27,536 nt of DNA from Bacillota bacterium (GTDB taxonomy: Bacteria > Bacillota > Clostridia > Lachnospirales > Lachnospiraceae), in NCBI GenBank assembly GCA_023424995.1, contig JAFADH010000355.1, forward strand, positions 1 to 27,536, in the 5' to 3' direction. Within the stretch, counting starts at the first letter, position 1. Each line of letters begins with the position of its first letter. A program made the translations under genes and the position numbers. The notes under the pieces are model-generated. The model saw only the letters and a program-made list of their open reading frames with translations. It had not been told where the DNA came from and made no database searches. This document shows positions 15,738 through 22,864 of the stretch, one piece after another.

Positions 15738-16127
15738 TTAAAAGGAGACACCGGCATTCAGAATGAGATTGGCATAAGGAGAGCATTCACCGGTCCGTAC
15801 AAAGGAAATGCATTGCAGGGAGCGTTTTTTAAACTCATCATGGGTAATATAGTCAACCGGATAGGAAGCTCCCAGGAGGTACTCAGTGAATATCGGATTT
15901 CTGTCCCTGCACTCTGAGGCCGCAACTGCCGATTCGATCACCAGATTGGAACCAATAAGCTTAAGAACACTGACTATGTCCGGTACATTCTGTGTGAGGG
16001 CCAGATCAATGCAGGGGATATCCCGGGGAATGGGCAGGCCTGCATCACAGATGCAGATACTCTGTGTGTGACCCAGTCTGCTGAGCAGGGAAATTAAATC
16101 GGTATTCAGTATATTGGAATGTAGCAT
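15738..16127 (-). CDS. rbsD: D-ribose pyranase
   Basis: A 129-residue protein, the normal RbsD length. It speeds the change of D-ribose from the pyranose to the furanose form that ribokinase uses. Signature blocks are LGHTQSICICDAGLPIP (with His and Asp of the active site) near the N-terminus and VRTGECSPYANLIL near the C-terminus. AAAGGCGG precedes the ATG. It runs divergently from the lacI gene and shares a 186-base control region with two operators. Together with the ribokinase at 20986 it shows that free ribose, or a sugar much like it, arises in this pathway. FucU/RbsD relatives can act on fucose, but the ribokinase context favours ribose. Confidence 0.92.
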   Translation of the reverse strand: MLHSNILNTDLISLLSRLGHTQSICICDAGLPIPRDIPCIDLALTQNVPDIVSVLKLIGSNLVIESAVAASECRDRNPIFTEYLLGASYPVDYITHDEFKKRSLQCISFVRTGECSPYANLILNAGVSF

Positions 16128-16165
16128 TATGTATAAACCGCCTTTCGCAATCTAGTATATTTGGC

Positions 16166-16194
16166 ATTATACTATTATAAATCAGTGTAATCAA
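16166..16194 (-). promoter_or_regulatory. Predicted sigma-A promoter of rbsD
   Basis: On the minus strand TTGATT (16194-16189), a 17-base spacer and TATAAT (16171-16166). Operator 1 directly abuts the upstream side of the -35 box. Confidence 0.7.
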
Positions 16195-16212
16195 TGCTAA
16201 AATGTTTTAGCA
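16195..16212. promoter_or_regulatory. LacI-family operator 1
   Basis: TGCTAAAATGTTTTAGCA has perfect 8-bp arms around a TG centre. It touches the -35 box of the rbsD promoter. Similar sites occur at 16281 and 19196. Confidence 0.8.
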
Positions 16213-16242
16213 ACTATGTATATATTATTTTGTTAAAATCCG

Positions 16243-16271
16243 TTGACGTTGTGCAATATTGATGATATAAA
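16243..16271 (+). promoter_or_regulatory. Predicted sigma-A promoter of the lacI operon
   Basis: TTGACG (16243-16248), a 17-base spacer and TATAAA (16266-16271). Transcription should start around 16278, right at operator 2. Confidence 0.75.
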
Positions 16272-16280
16272 AGAATTACA

Positions 16281-16296
16281 GCTAAAACGTTTTGTC
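16281..16296. promoter_or_regulatory. LacI-family operator 2
   Basis: GCTAAAACGTTTTGTC has a perfect left half and a degenerate right half around the CG centre typical of LacI-family sites. It covers the predicted start of transcription, a classic position for repression. Its centre is 85 bp from that of operator 1. Confidence 0.75.
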
Positions 16297-16313
16297 AAGG
16301 AGGTGAAGATATA

Positions 16314-17330
16314 ATGAGAGCTACCATAAAAGATATTGCGGATAAGGCGGGAGTATCAATCACCACTGTTTCATTGGTGCTGAACGGTAAGGAACTTCGG
16401 ATCGCATCTTCCACCAAAAAGAAAATCATCCAGATTGCCAATGAATTAAACTACCGGCCGAACAAGCTGGCTGTGGGACTGATTACCAAGAAGACGAATA
16501 CCCTTGGCTTTATCGTACCGGATATCAGCAACAGCTTCTTTGGAGAACTGGCTAAGGGAGCAGAGAATGAAGCGGCAAAATGCAGTTATAATATTATTCT
16601 GAGCAACACCAATGACAATCCGGATAAGGACCTTGAGTATATGGATATTCTCCTTGACCGGGGTGTTGACGCAGTTATCATGGTACCCTCCTCCAGCAGT
16701 GTGGGTGAGGTTTCCAAGAAATGCTACCAACTAATGGAGCAGTGCCAGAAGCCCTTCGTCCTGGTGGACCGTATTAAAATAGGAGATAAATATACCGGCA
16801 TATCCATTGACCATGAGATGGGAGGATATCTGGCCACAAAGCATCTGATTGATAACGGGCATGAGAAGATAGGCTGCATCACCGGTCCTCTCGGGATGCT
16901 TAACTCCAGACTCCGTTTCCTTGGTTATAAAAAAGCACTGGAGAATTATAAGCTGCCATTCCACACAAAATATGTGGAGGAAGGCAATTACCATGTGGAA
17001 GACGGGGAAGTGCTGGCAGGGAACCTTTTCAAAAACGGAGTAACCGCCATCTTTGCTTTTAATGATCTTATGGCTTACGGAGTGTACAAAGCCGCCCTGA
17101 AGCAGGGATACCGGGTGCCGGAGGATATCTCGGTAGTCGGATTTGACGATCTGTTTTATTCGGGTATTATGGAGGTTCCGCTGACAACGGTCCGCCAGCC
17201 CTCCTATGAGATGGGAGAAGCTGCGGTGCGTAAAATTGTGGAATTATTATCGGAACCCAATGCTCCCAATGAAAGTATCCTGTATAAACCGGAGCTGATC
17301 ATACGAAATTCCGTTAAAAAAATAAGGTAG
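16314..17330 (+). CDS. LacI-family transcriptional repressor
   Basis: A 338-residue regulator of standard LacI/GalR length. The N-terminal helix-turn-helix (TIKDIADKAGVSITTVSLVL, residues 4-23) and hinge (YRPNKLAVGL) are followed by a periplasmic-binding-like ligand domain with TLGFIVPDISNSFF and GFDDLFYSGIMEVPLTTVRQP. It most likely binds the TGCTAAAA-type sites at 16195, 16281 and 19196, repressing itself, rbsD and the transport genes until a sugar or riboside binds. The ligand cannot be read from sequence. AAGGAGGTG lies before the ATG. The start of the next gene is at its stop codon, so it leads the operon. Confidence 0.93.
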   Translation: MRATIKDIADKAGVSITTVSLVLNGKELRIASSTKKKIIQIANELNYRPNKLAVGLITKKTNTLGFIVPDISNSFFGELAKGAENEAAKCSYNIILSNTNDNPDKDLEYMDILLDRGVDAVIMVPSSSSVGEVSKKCYQLMEQCQKPFVLVDRIKIGDKYTGISIDHEMGGYLATKHLIDNGHEKIGCITGPLGMLNSRLRFLGYKKALENYKLPFHTKYVEEGNYHVEDGEVLAGNLFKNGVTAIFAFNDLMAYGVYKAALKQGYRVPEDISVVGFDDLFYSGIMEVPLTTVRQPSYEMGEAAVRKIVELLSEPNAPNESILYKPELIIRNSVKKIR

Positions 17331-17339
17331 GTGACCTGG

Positions 17340-18257
17340 ATGAAGATGAAACGGAAAAAAATAAATTATACCTTATTATATATGGCGCTTTTGGGATTTA
17401 TTTTCCTGCTGGTCTTTAATTACCTGCCCATGTTCGGGATTATTATAGGCTTTAAGGATATGGATTATGCCCTTAATATCAAAAGGGCGCTGGGAACCTC
17501 GGAATTTGTGGGTCTTAAGAATTTTACCGCTTTTCTCAGGGACAGGGAATTTATGGATATCATGGTCAATACCCTTGGACTGAACCTGCTCCAGCTGGTC
17601 ATTACCTTCCCGGCACCGGTATTATTTGCGGTCTTACTGAACGAGATCAAGCTTCCGAGGTTTAAGAAGTCGGTACAGACGATTACCTACTTTCCGTATT
17701 TTATATCCTGGGTCGTCTTCGGCGGTATTATATTAGGGATGCTTTCCTCGGAAGGCGGAGTGATCAATCAGCTGTTATTATCCCTTCATGTGATCAAAGC
17801 TCCGGTTTCCTTTGCTTCTGATCCGGGCTATTTCTGGTGGATCGTAATTCTCAGCTCGCTGATTAAAGGCCTGGGCTGGGGTGCTATCATCTATATCGCA
17901 GCGATTGCGGGAATCGACCAATCCCTGTATGATGCCGCCCGGGTGGACGGAGCAAACCGCCTGCAGAAGAATCTGTATGTAACACTGCCCTGTATTGCCG
18001 GAACCATAGTAGTCATGCTGCTTCTGTCGGTAAGCGGATTGCTTTCCTCGAATTTTGACCAGATCTACGTACTTCAGAATCCCCTGAACCTGACCCGCAG
18101 CGAAGTGCTGGATACGTATATCTACAAAATCGGTATCTCCCAGAGGAGATATTCCTTTACAACCGCGGTGGGATTGTTTAAATCCTTTGTATCCATGACA
18201 TTGCTTACTTCAGGACATCTTTTATCCAAACGGTTCCTGGGCAGAGGCTTATTTTAA
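17340..18257 (+). CDS. CUT1-type ABC sugar transporter permease (LplB-like)
   Basis: A permease of about 305 residues with six hydrophobic segments. The conserved cytoplasmic loop reads IAGIDQSLYDAARVDGANRLQKN (split), which is the EAA loop that contacts the ATPase. The N-terminal YLPMFGIIIGFKD pattern is typical of the LplB/YteP group that takes up oligosaccharides and similar large glycosides. A GTG at 17331, directly after the lacI stop, is in frame. I prefer the ATG at 17340, with AGGTG at a good distance. It works with the next permease and the binding lipoprotein. No ATPase gene is in the cluster, so a shared MsmX-like ATPase is expected. Confidence 0.9.
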   Translation: MKMKRKKINYTLLYMALLGFIFLLVFNYLPMFGIIIGFKDMDYALNIKRALGTSEFVGLKNFTAFLRDREFMDIMVNTLGLNLLQLVITFPAPVLFAVLLNEIKLPRFKKSVQTITYFPYFISWVVFGGIILGMLSSEGGVINQLLLSLHVIKAPVSFASDPGYFWWIVILSSLIKGLGWGAIIYIAAIAGIDQSLYDAARVDGANRLQKNLYVTLPCIAGTIVVMLLLSVSGLLSSNFDQIYVLQNPLNLTRSEVLDTYIYKIGISQRRYSFTTAVGLFKSFVSMTLLTSGHLLSKRFLGRGLF

Positions 18258-18280
18258 TAGGAAGGGGGATATGGACTTAA

Positions 18281-19168
18281 ATGAAACTACTTAGAAAAAA
18301 AGGCTGGAATTTATTTGACTGCCTGAATATGCTCCTGATGCTTATCATCCTGATAATTTCCCTGTATCCCTTTATTTTTGTGGTTGCGGGTGCATTTAAC
18401 GAAGGAACCGATTATATGCGGGGAGGAATTTATCTATTCCCCAGAAAATTTTCGCTGGATAATTTTACTATGGTTTTTCATGACAAGCGGCTGGGGATCG
18501 GGTTTTTCAATACGACTGCCAGAACAGTCATCGGTACCGTAACAGGAACCTTATTTACCGCAGTCGTGGCTTACGGCATGTCAAGGAAGGACCTTCCCTG
18601 CAGGAATCTGTTCTATTGGCTCAGCATATTTACCATGTTTTTCGGTGGCGGCTTAATTCCCTATTACCTGGTCTTAAAATCCCTGAATTTAATAAACAGC
18701 TTCTGGGTATATATCATTCCTCAGCTATATTCGGTCTTTAACATGATCATATTCGTGAACTTCTTTAAGGAGATACCGGAGGAAATTCATGAAGCGGGGC
18801 TTATTGACGGGGCGAAGGAATTCCAGATATTTTACAGGCTGTATCTGCCCCTGTCCGTGCCCGTAATCACAACCATTGCCATGTGGACCGGGGTGGGACA
18901 TTGGAATTCCTTTTTTGACTCCATGGTATTTACCTCGGATGCGAACCTGCAGACACTGCAGCTGTTCCTGGTAAAGCTGATCAAGGAAGCCTCCATGGCG
19001 CAGGGTGAGGCTGCTACCAAGGTTCCGTCACAGGTGCTCAGGACGACCAGTATCGCCACTATACGATATGCGGCGATCGTGATCAGTTCCGTACCGGTAT
19101 TCATCATCTACCCATTAATACAGAAGCACCTGGCAAAAGGGGTCATCCTGGGAGCAGTGAAGGGGTAA
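18281..19168 (+). CDS. CUT1-type ABC sugar transporter permease (YtcP-like)
   Basis: A 295-residue second permease with six membrane segments. The EAA loop is visible in EIPEEIHEAGLIDGAKEFQIFYRLYLP. The C-terminus KHLAKGVILGAVKG is the usual end of this group. It pairs with the LplB-like permease 23 bases upstream to form the membrane channel. After it comes a 77-base gap holding operator 3 before the binding-protein gene. Confidence 0.9.
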   Translation: MKLLRKKGWNLFDCLNMLLMLIILIISLYPFIFVVAGAFNEGTDYMRGGIYLFPRKFSLDNFTMVFHDKRLGIGFFNTTARTVIGTVTGTLFTAVVAYGMSRKDLPCRNLFYWLSIFTMFFGGGLIPYYLVLKSLNLINSFWVYIIPQLYSVFNMIIFVNFFKEIPEEIHEAGLIDGAKEFQIFYRLYLPLSVPVITTIAMWTGVGHWNSFFDSMVFTSDANLQTLQLFLVKLIKEASMAQGEAATKVPSQVLRTTSIATIRYAAIVISSVPVFIIYPLIQKHLAKGVILGAVKG

Positions 19169-19195
19169 CCCGTGGCACTTATTTTTATACCCATA

Positions 19196-19213
19196 TGCTA
19201 AAACCTTTTAGCA
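19196..19213. promoter_or_regulatory. LacI-family operator 3, inside the operon
   Basis: TGCTAAAACCTTTTAGCA has perfect 8-bp arms around a CC centre. It lies between the second permease and the binding-protein gene. A clear promoter is not seen beside it. It may control an internal promoter or act as a roadblock. Confidence 0.75.
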
Positions 19214-19245
19214 TTAAGTATACATTTCATTAAGGAGGAAAAACG

Positions 19246-20955
19246 ATGAAAAAAATTAAGAAGGTATTATGTTGCGTATTGGCGGTTATGGTTCTCTTAT
19301 CCATGTTCTCCGGTTGTTCATCCGGGACGGAAAAGGATGATACAAAGGAAGGCAGCGGCAATCAGACATCCGAGGAAGGCACCGGGGGTACGGGTAATCA
19401 GGCTTCCGGTAAGCAGGAGGAGATTATTACAGTTGACTGGTATGTGGATCTTCCCTGGTGGACCTGGAACGGTACCGGTTTTGGCGAAGACCTGACCTCA
19501 CAGATCATACTGGAGAAGACCGGTGTTAAGATTAATTTTATCGTACCGGCCAGTGAGGGAGGAGAACAGCTGACCTCCATGATCGCTTCCGATTCCCTGC
19601 CCGATATCATTACCGTAGAGGGCTGGTGGTCCAGCAGGGCAAGAATGCTGACCTACCAGATGGCTTCCGAGGGCTATATCTGGGCTTACAATGACCTCAT
19701 GGACCAATATGCTCCGGAGATGAAGGACGTTCTCCGGCAGGATGTGTTCGACTGGTTCGCAGAGGCTGACGGCAAGACCTATCTGTTACCGAACTATGCA
19801 TATTCCAAGGAAGATTTAGAAGAAGGCGAGCAATTGATTCCCAACGGTGCCATAACAATCCGCCAGGATCTGTATGAAGCAATCGGATCACCGGATATGT
19901 CGACCCCGGAAGGCTTCCTGGCAGCCTGCGAAAAGATTAAAAATGAAGTAAAGACCTATAACGGACAGGAAATTATCCCGATACAGTTATATGAAGGCGT
20001 AGGAAACTCCATCCTGTGGCTGGCACAGTACTTTGCCACACCGTACGAGGATGAGAACGGTAATTATGTATACGATTTTACACAGGAGAATTATAAAGAA
20101 GCATTGAAGTTCCTGAATACGGCATACCAAAAAGGTTTGATCTCCGATTCCAATTTCTCCGATACCAGAGATCTTGTGAATGAGAAGATTGCCAGCGGCA
20201 GGGTATTCGCCATGATTACGGCGCCCCAGGATTTTGTTCCCCAGCTGCAGTCGCTCTATGATCTGGACAGCAAAGCGGTATATAAGCCGGCGGTACTGCG
20301 CAACAGCAAGGGAGAGGATCCCGTTCTTCAGGACATCCGCGGTTTTGGCTGGCTTACAACGGCAGTGTCAAAGGATACAAACTATCCGGAGCAGATTGCA
20401 AAATTATTCACCTATCTGCTCAGTGATGAAGGGCAGATCGCCATGTGCTTCGGCAAGGAGGGTGTGACCTTTAATTATAACGCGGACGGTACCATCAGCT
20501 TTACGGAGGAATATATCGCGGCCATGGCGAATAACGATACTAAGAAATATGCTCTTTCCGCCATGAATCTCCTGGATAACTATGCTTTCCGGCGGAAGTT
20601 CGAGGTGCCTCCCACGGACCCGAAGCAGCTTGCCACCCTGGATACCGTGATGAAGCAGCCTCTGGCGCAGTACTCCTATGATTATTCGGCGGCGGGCTTC
20701 AAGTTTGACCCGCAGGATCCCAGAAAGGAAGCCATGAACGAACTGGGAGTGCAGGTTACGGCCTACCGGACCACAGCGGTTGCGGAATTGGTAACTGCTA
20801 AGGATGAAGCTGCCTTTGAGTCAAGATATCAGGAAGCGGTGGATGATCTAAACGGAATGGGAATACAGGAGCTCATCGCATATAATAACGACGGCTTCCA
20901 GGCAGCGAAGGAAGCGCTTGGCATTGAACGCAGCTGGGCGCCGTTCATCAAATAA
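19246..20955 (+). CDS. Extracellular solute-binding lipoprotein of the ABC transporter
   Basis: A 569-residue protein. A lipoprotein signal peptide ends in SMFSGC with lipidated Cys24, followed by a Gly/Ser/Thr/Glu-rich linker to about residue 58. The rest is a large type 1 solute-binding fold of the LplA/YtcQ group, with VDWYVDLPWWTWNGTG at the start and AGFKFDPQDPRKEAMNELG late. At about 550 residues this group is bigger than the usual 400-residue CUT1 binding proteins and normally serves oligosaccharides. Pure ribose transporters use RbsB, of about 300 residues, which is not here. TAAGGAGGA gives a strong ribosome binding site, as needed for a high-copy subunit. Confidence 0.9.
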   Translation: MKKIKKVLCCVLAVMVLLSMFSGCSSGTEKDDTKEGSGNQTSEEGTGGTGNQASGKQEEIITVDWYVDLPWWTWNGTGFGEDLTSQIILEKTGVKINFIVPASEGGEQLTSMIASDSLPDIITVEGWWSSRARMLTYQMASEGYIWAYNDLMDQYAPEMKDVLRQDVFDWFAEADGKTYLLPNYAYSKEDLEEGEQLIPNGAITIRQDLYEAIGSPDMSTPEGFLAACEKIKNEVKTYNGQEIIPIQLYEGVGNSILWLAQYFATPYEDENGNYVYDFTQENYKEALKFLNTAYQKGLISDSNFSDTRDLVNEKIASGRVFAMITAPQDFVPQLQSLYDLDSKAVYKPAVLRNSKGEDPVLQDIRGFGWLTTAVSKDTNYPEQIAKLFTYLLSDEGQIAMCFGKEGVTFNYNADGTISFTEEYIAAMANNDTKKYALSAMNLLDNYAFRRKFEVPPTDPKQLATLDTVMKQPLAQYSYDYSAAGFKFDPQDPRKEAMNELGVQVTAYRTTAVAELVTAKDEAAFESRYQEAVDDLNGMGIQELIAYNNDGFQAAKEALGIERSWAPFIK

Positions 20956-20985
20956 CATTAACCGGAATTTGGAGGTATAAGGGAG

Positions 20986-21921
20986 ATGAAAATATTGAAT
21001 TTTGGCTCACTTAACATCGACCATGTATATGAAGTACCATATTTTCTGCATCCCGGAGAGACACTATCCTCCACAAAGTACAGCAGTTATCCGGGCGGAA
21101 AGGGACTGAACCAGTCCATAGCCATGGCAAAAGCAGGTTCCCGGGTCTATCATGCAGGAAAAACCGGACCGGATTCTGAGATATTGATCCGTGCATTGCA
21201 GGAAAGCGGTGTTGACACCACTTTCCTGGATACTACCGGCCGTGTGACCGGCCATGCGATTATACAGGTGGCTCCATCGGGTGAGAACTGCATTCTTCTG
21301 CACGGCGGCAGTAACCGGGAGATATCCAGGGAGCATATTGACAGGGTATTCACGTTCCTGCAGGCTGACGACATCCTGGTATTGCAGAATGAGATCAATA
21401 ATCTGCAATACATAGTAAGTCAGGCAAAAGAGAAGCATATTCCTGTGGCGTTTAACCCGTCGCCCATCGACGATGATCTTAAAAATATGGATTTGTCAGG
21501 AATCACCTGGCTGATTATGAATGAAATCGAGGGTGCTGAGCTTAGCGGAAGCAGCGATCCGGAAATTATGACAAAAAGACTGCTGGAGCAATACCCTGAT
21601 ATGAAAATCATACTTACCCTGGGAAACCAGGGGGCAATCTATGAGGATCGCCTGCTGCGGCTTAAGCAGCCTGTCTTTCACGCTGAGGTAAAGGATACGA
21701 CAGCAGCAGGCGATACCTTTACCGGCTATTTTATAAGCGGGATCGCATCAGGTCGGAGTATAAAAGAAGCTATGGAGATTGCATCAAGAGCGGCTGCCAT
21801 AACCGTATCAAGGGCGGGTGCGAGCAGTTCCATCCCAGCCAGAGAGGAGATAGTGCCGGAACTGGGAAATAATAGTCCTGCGATGGAAAACCTATATGGA
21901 GGAACGGAGAAACATGGATAA
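20986..21921 (+). CDS. rbsK: Ribokinase-like PfkB family sugar kinase
   Basis: A 311-residue PfkB-family kinase. It probably turns D-ribose into ribose 5-phosphate with ATP. The first PfkB signature is seen as YPGGKGLNQSIAMAKAG (usual ribokinase: GGKGANQA). The second is DTTAAGDTFTGYF, with the catalytic Asp of AAGD and the anion hole. FNPSP and the NxxE motif (MNEIEGAEL) are typical of ribokinases. GGAGGT precedes the ATG by 11 bases. RbsD in the same regulon supports ribose, but other PfkB sugars such as deoxyribose or psicose cannot be excluded. It overlaps the next start by 8 bases. Confidence 0.87.
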   Translation: MKILNFGSLNIDHVYEVPYFLHPGETLSSTKYSSYPGGKGLNQSIAMAKAGSRVYHAGKTGPDSEILIRALQESGVDTTFLDTTGRVTGHAIIQVAPSGENCILLHGGSNREISREHIDRVFTFLQADDILVLQNEINNLQYIVSQAKEKHIPVAFNPSPIDDDLKNMDLSGITWLIMNEIEGAELSGSSDPEIMTKRLLEQYPDMKIILTLGNQGAIYEDRLLRLKQPVFHAEVKDTTAAGDTFTGYFISGIASGRSIKEAMEIASRAAAITVSRAGASSSIPAREEIVPELGNNSPAMENLYGGTEKHG

Positions 21922-22825
21922 TGATAGAATAATCAGAAAACTGAATAAGCCGGCCGGCAAAGTTGACGTGGTAATTGATACGGATACCTATAACGAAATT
22001 GATGACCAGTTTGCATTATCTTATCTGATCAGGTCAGAGGAAAAGCTGAATTTAAAAGCAATCTATGCAGCTCCTTTTTATAACGAGAGATCCTCCGGAC
22101 CGGAAGACGGTATGGAGAAAAGCTATGATGAAATTATGCGCATTCTCAAGGTTATGGGCAGAGAAGACTATCAGGCAGTTACTTACAAGGGATCCCCGGC
22201 CTATCTCCCAAGCGAAACGGAAGCGGTGGATTCTCCGGCAGCAAGAAATCTTATTAATCTGGCTATGGAACGTGAGGAGGAAAATCCTCTGTATGTCATA
22301 GCCATAGGAGCTATAACCAATGTTGCTTCCGCTATCCTGACGGAACCCGGGATCATTGATAAGATCGTACTTATCTGGCTGGGAGGAAATGCCCATCACT
22401 GGCCGGATAATAAAGAATTCAATCTGTATCAGGACGTAGCTGCCGCAAGGATCATCTTTGGCTGCGGGGTTCCCCTGGTACAGCTCCCCTGTGCGGGCGT
22501 GGTATCGGAATTCAAGACCACAGGTCCTGAGCTGGAATACTGGCTCAGGGGCAGGAATGAGCTTTGCGATTATCTGATTGACGCAGCCGTCAGGGAAGGA
22601 CGGACCATGGGTGTCAGCTGCTGGAGCCGGGTCATCTGGGATGTTACGGCAGTGGCATGGCTTTTGGACGGTGATTTTATGTATGACCGTCTGGCACACA
22701 GCCCGATCCCGGAATATGATGACAGATATGCCTTTGACGGCAGAAGGCATATGATACGGTATGTCTTTGCCATTAACAGAGATAAGCTGTTCGAGCATCT
22801 ATTCAAAACATTGGCGAAGGAATGA
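21914..22825 (+). CDS. Divergent inosine-uridine-type nucleoside hydrolase
   Basis: A 303-residue protein of the nucleoside hydrolase superfamily, which splits the N-ribosyl bond to give free ribose and a base. The calcium-binding aspartate motif is DTDTYNEIDDQFAL (Asp22, Asp24, Asp30, Asp31), two residues longer than the classical DxDPGxDD. IAIGAITNVASA and the LIWLGGNAH block are conserved. In the usual C-terminal HD motif the His is a Trp (IWDVTAVAWLL, Trp242-Asp243), so the purine-protonating His is missing. This suggests another leaving group. I start at ATG 21914, because GGAGG lies inside the longer reading from 21896. The overlap with the kinase gene implies coupling. Confidence 0.85.
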   Translation: MDNDRIIRKLNKPAGKVDVVIDTDTYNEIDDQFALSYLIRSEEKLNLKAIYAAPFYNERSSGPEDGMEKSYDEIMRILKVMGREDYQAVTYKGSPAYLPSETEAVDSPAARNLINLAMEREEENPLYVIAIGAITNVASAILTEPGIIDKIVLIWLGGNAHHWPDNKEFNLYQDVAAARIIFGCGVPLVQLPCAGVVSEFKTTGPELEYWLRGRNELCDYLIDAAVREGRTMGVSCWSRVIWDVTAVAWLLDGDFMYDRLAHSPIPEYDDRYAFDGRRHMIRYVFAINRDKLFEHLFKTLAKE

Positions 22826-22864
22826 AGCATAAGGCGGAGTAAAGGATAAGGAGACTGAGAAGCT

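Noticed and set aside
16195..16296. CcpA catabolite (cre) sites
   Set aside because: The sites fit the cre pattern only in their centre; the GCTAAAA arms and position next to a lacI gene favour the local repressor.
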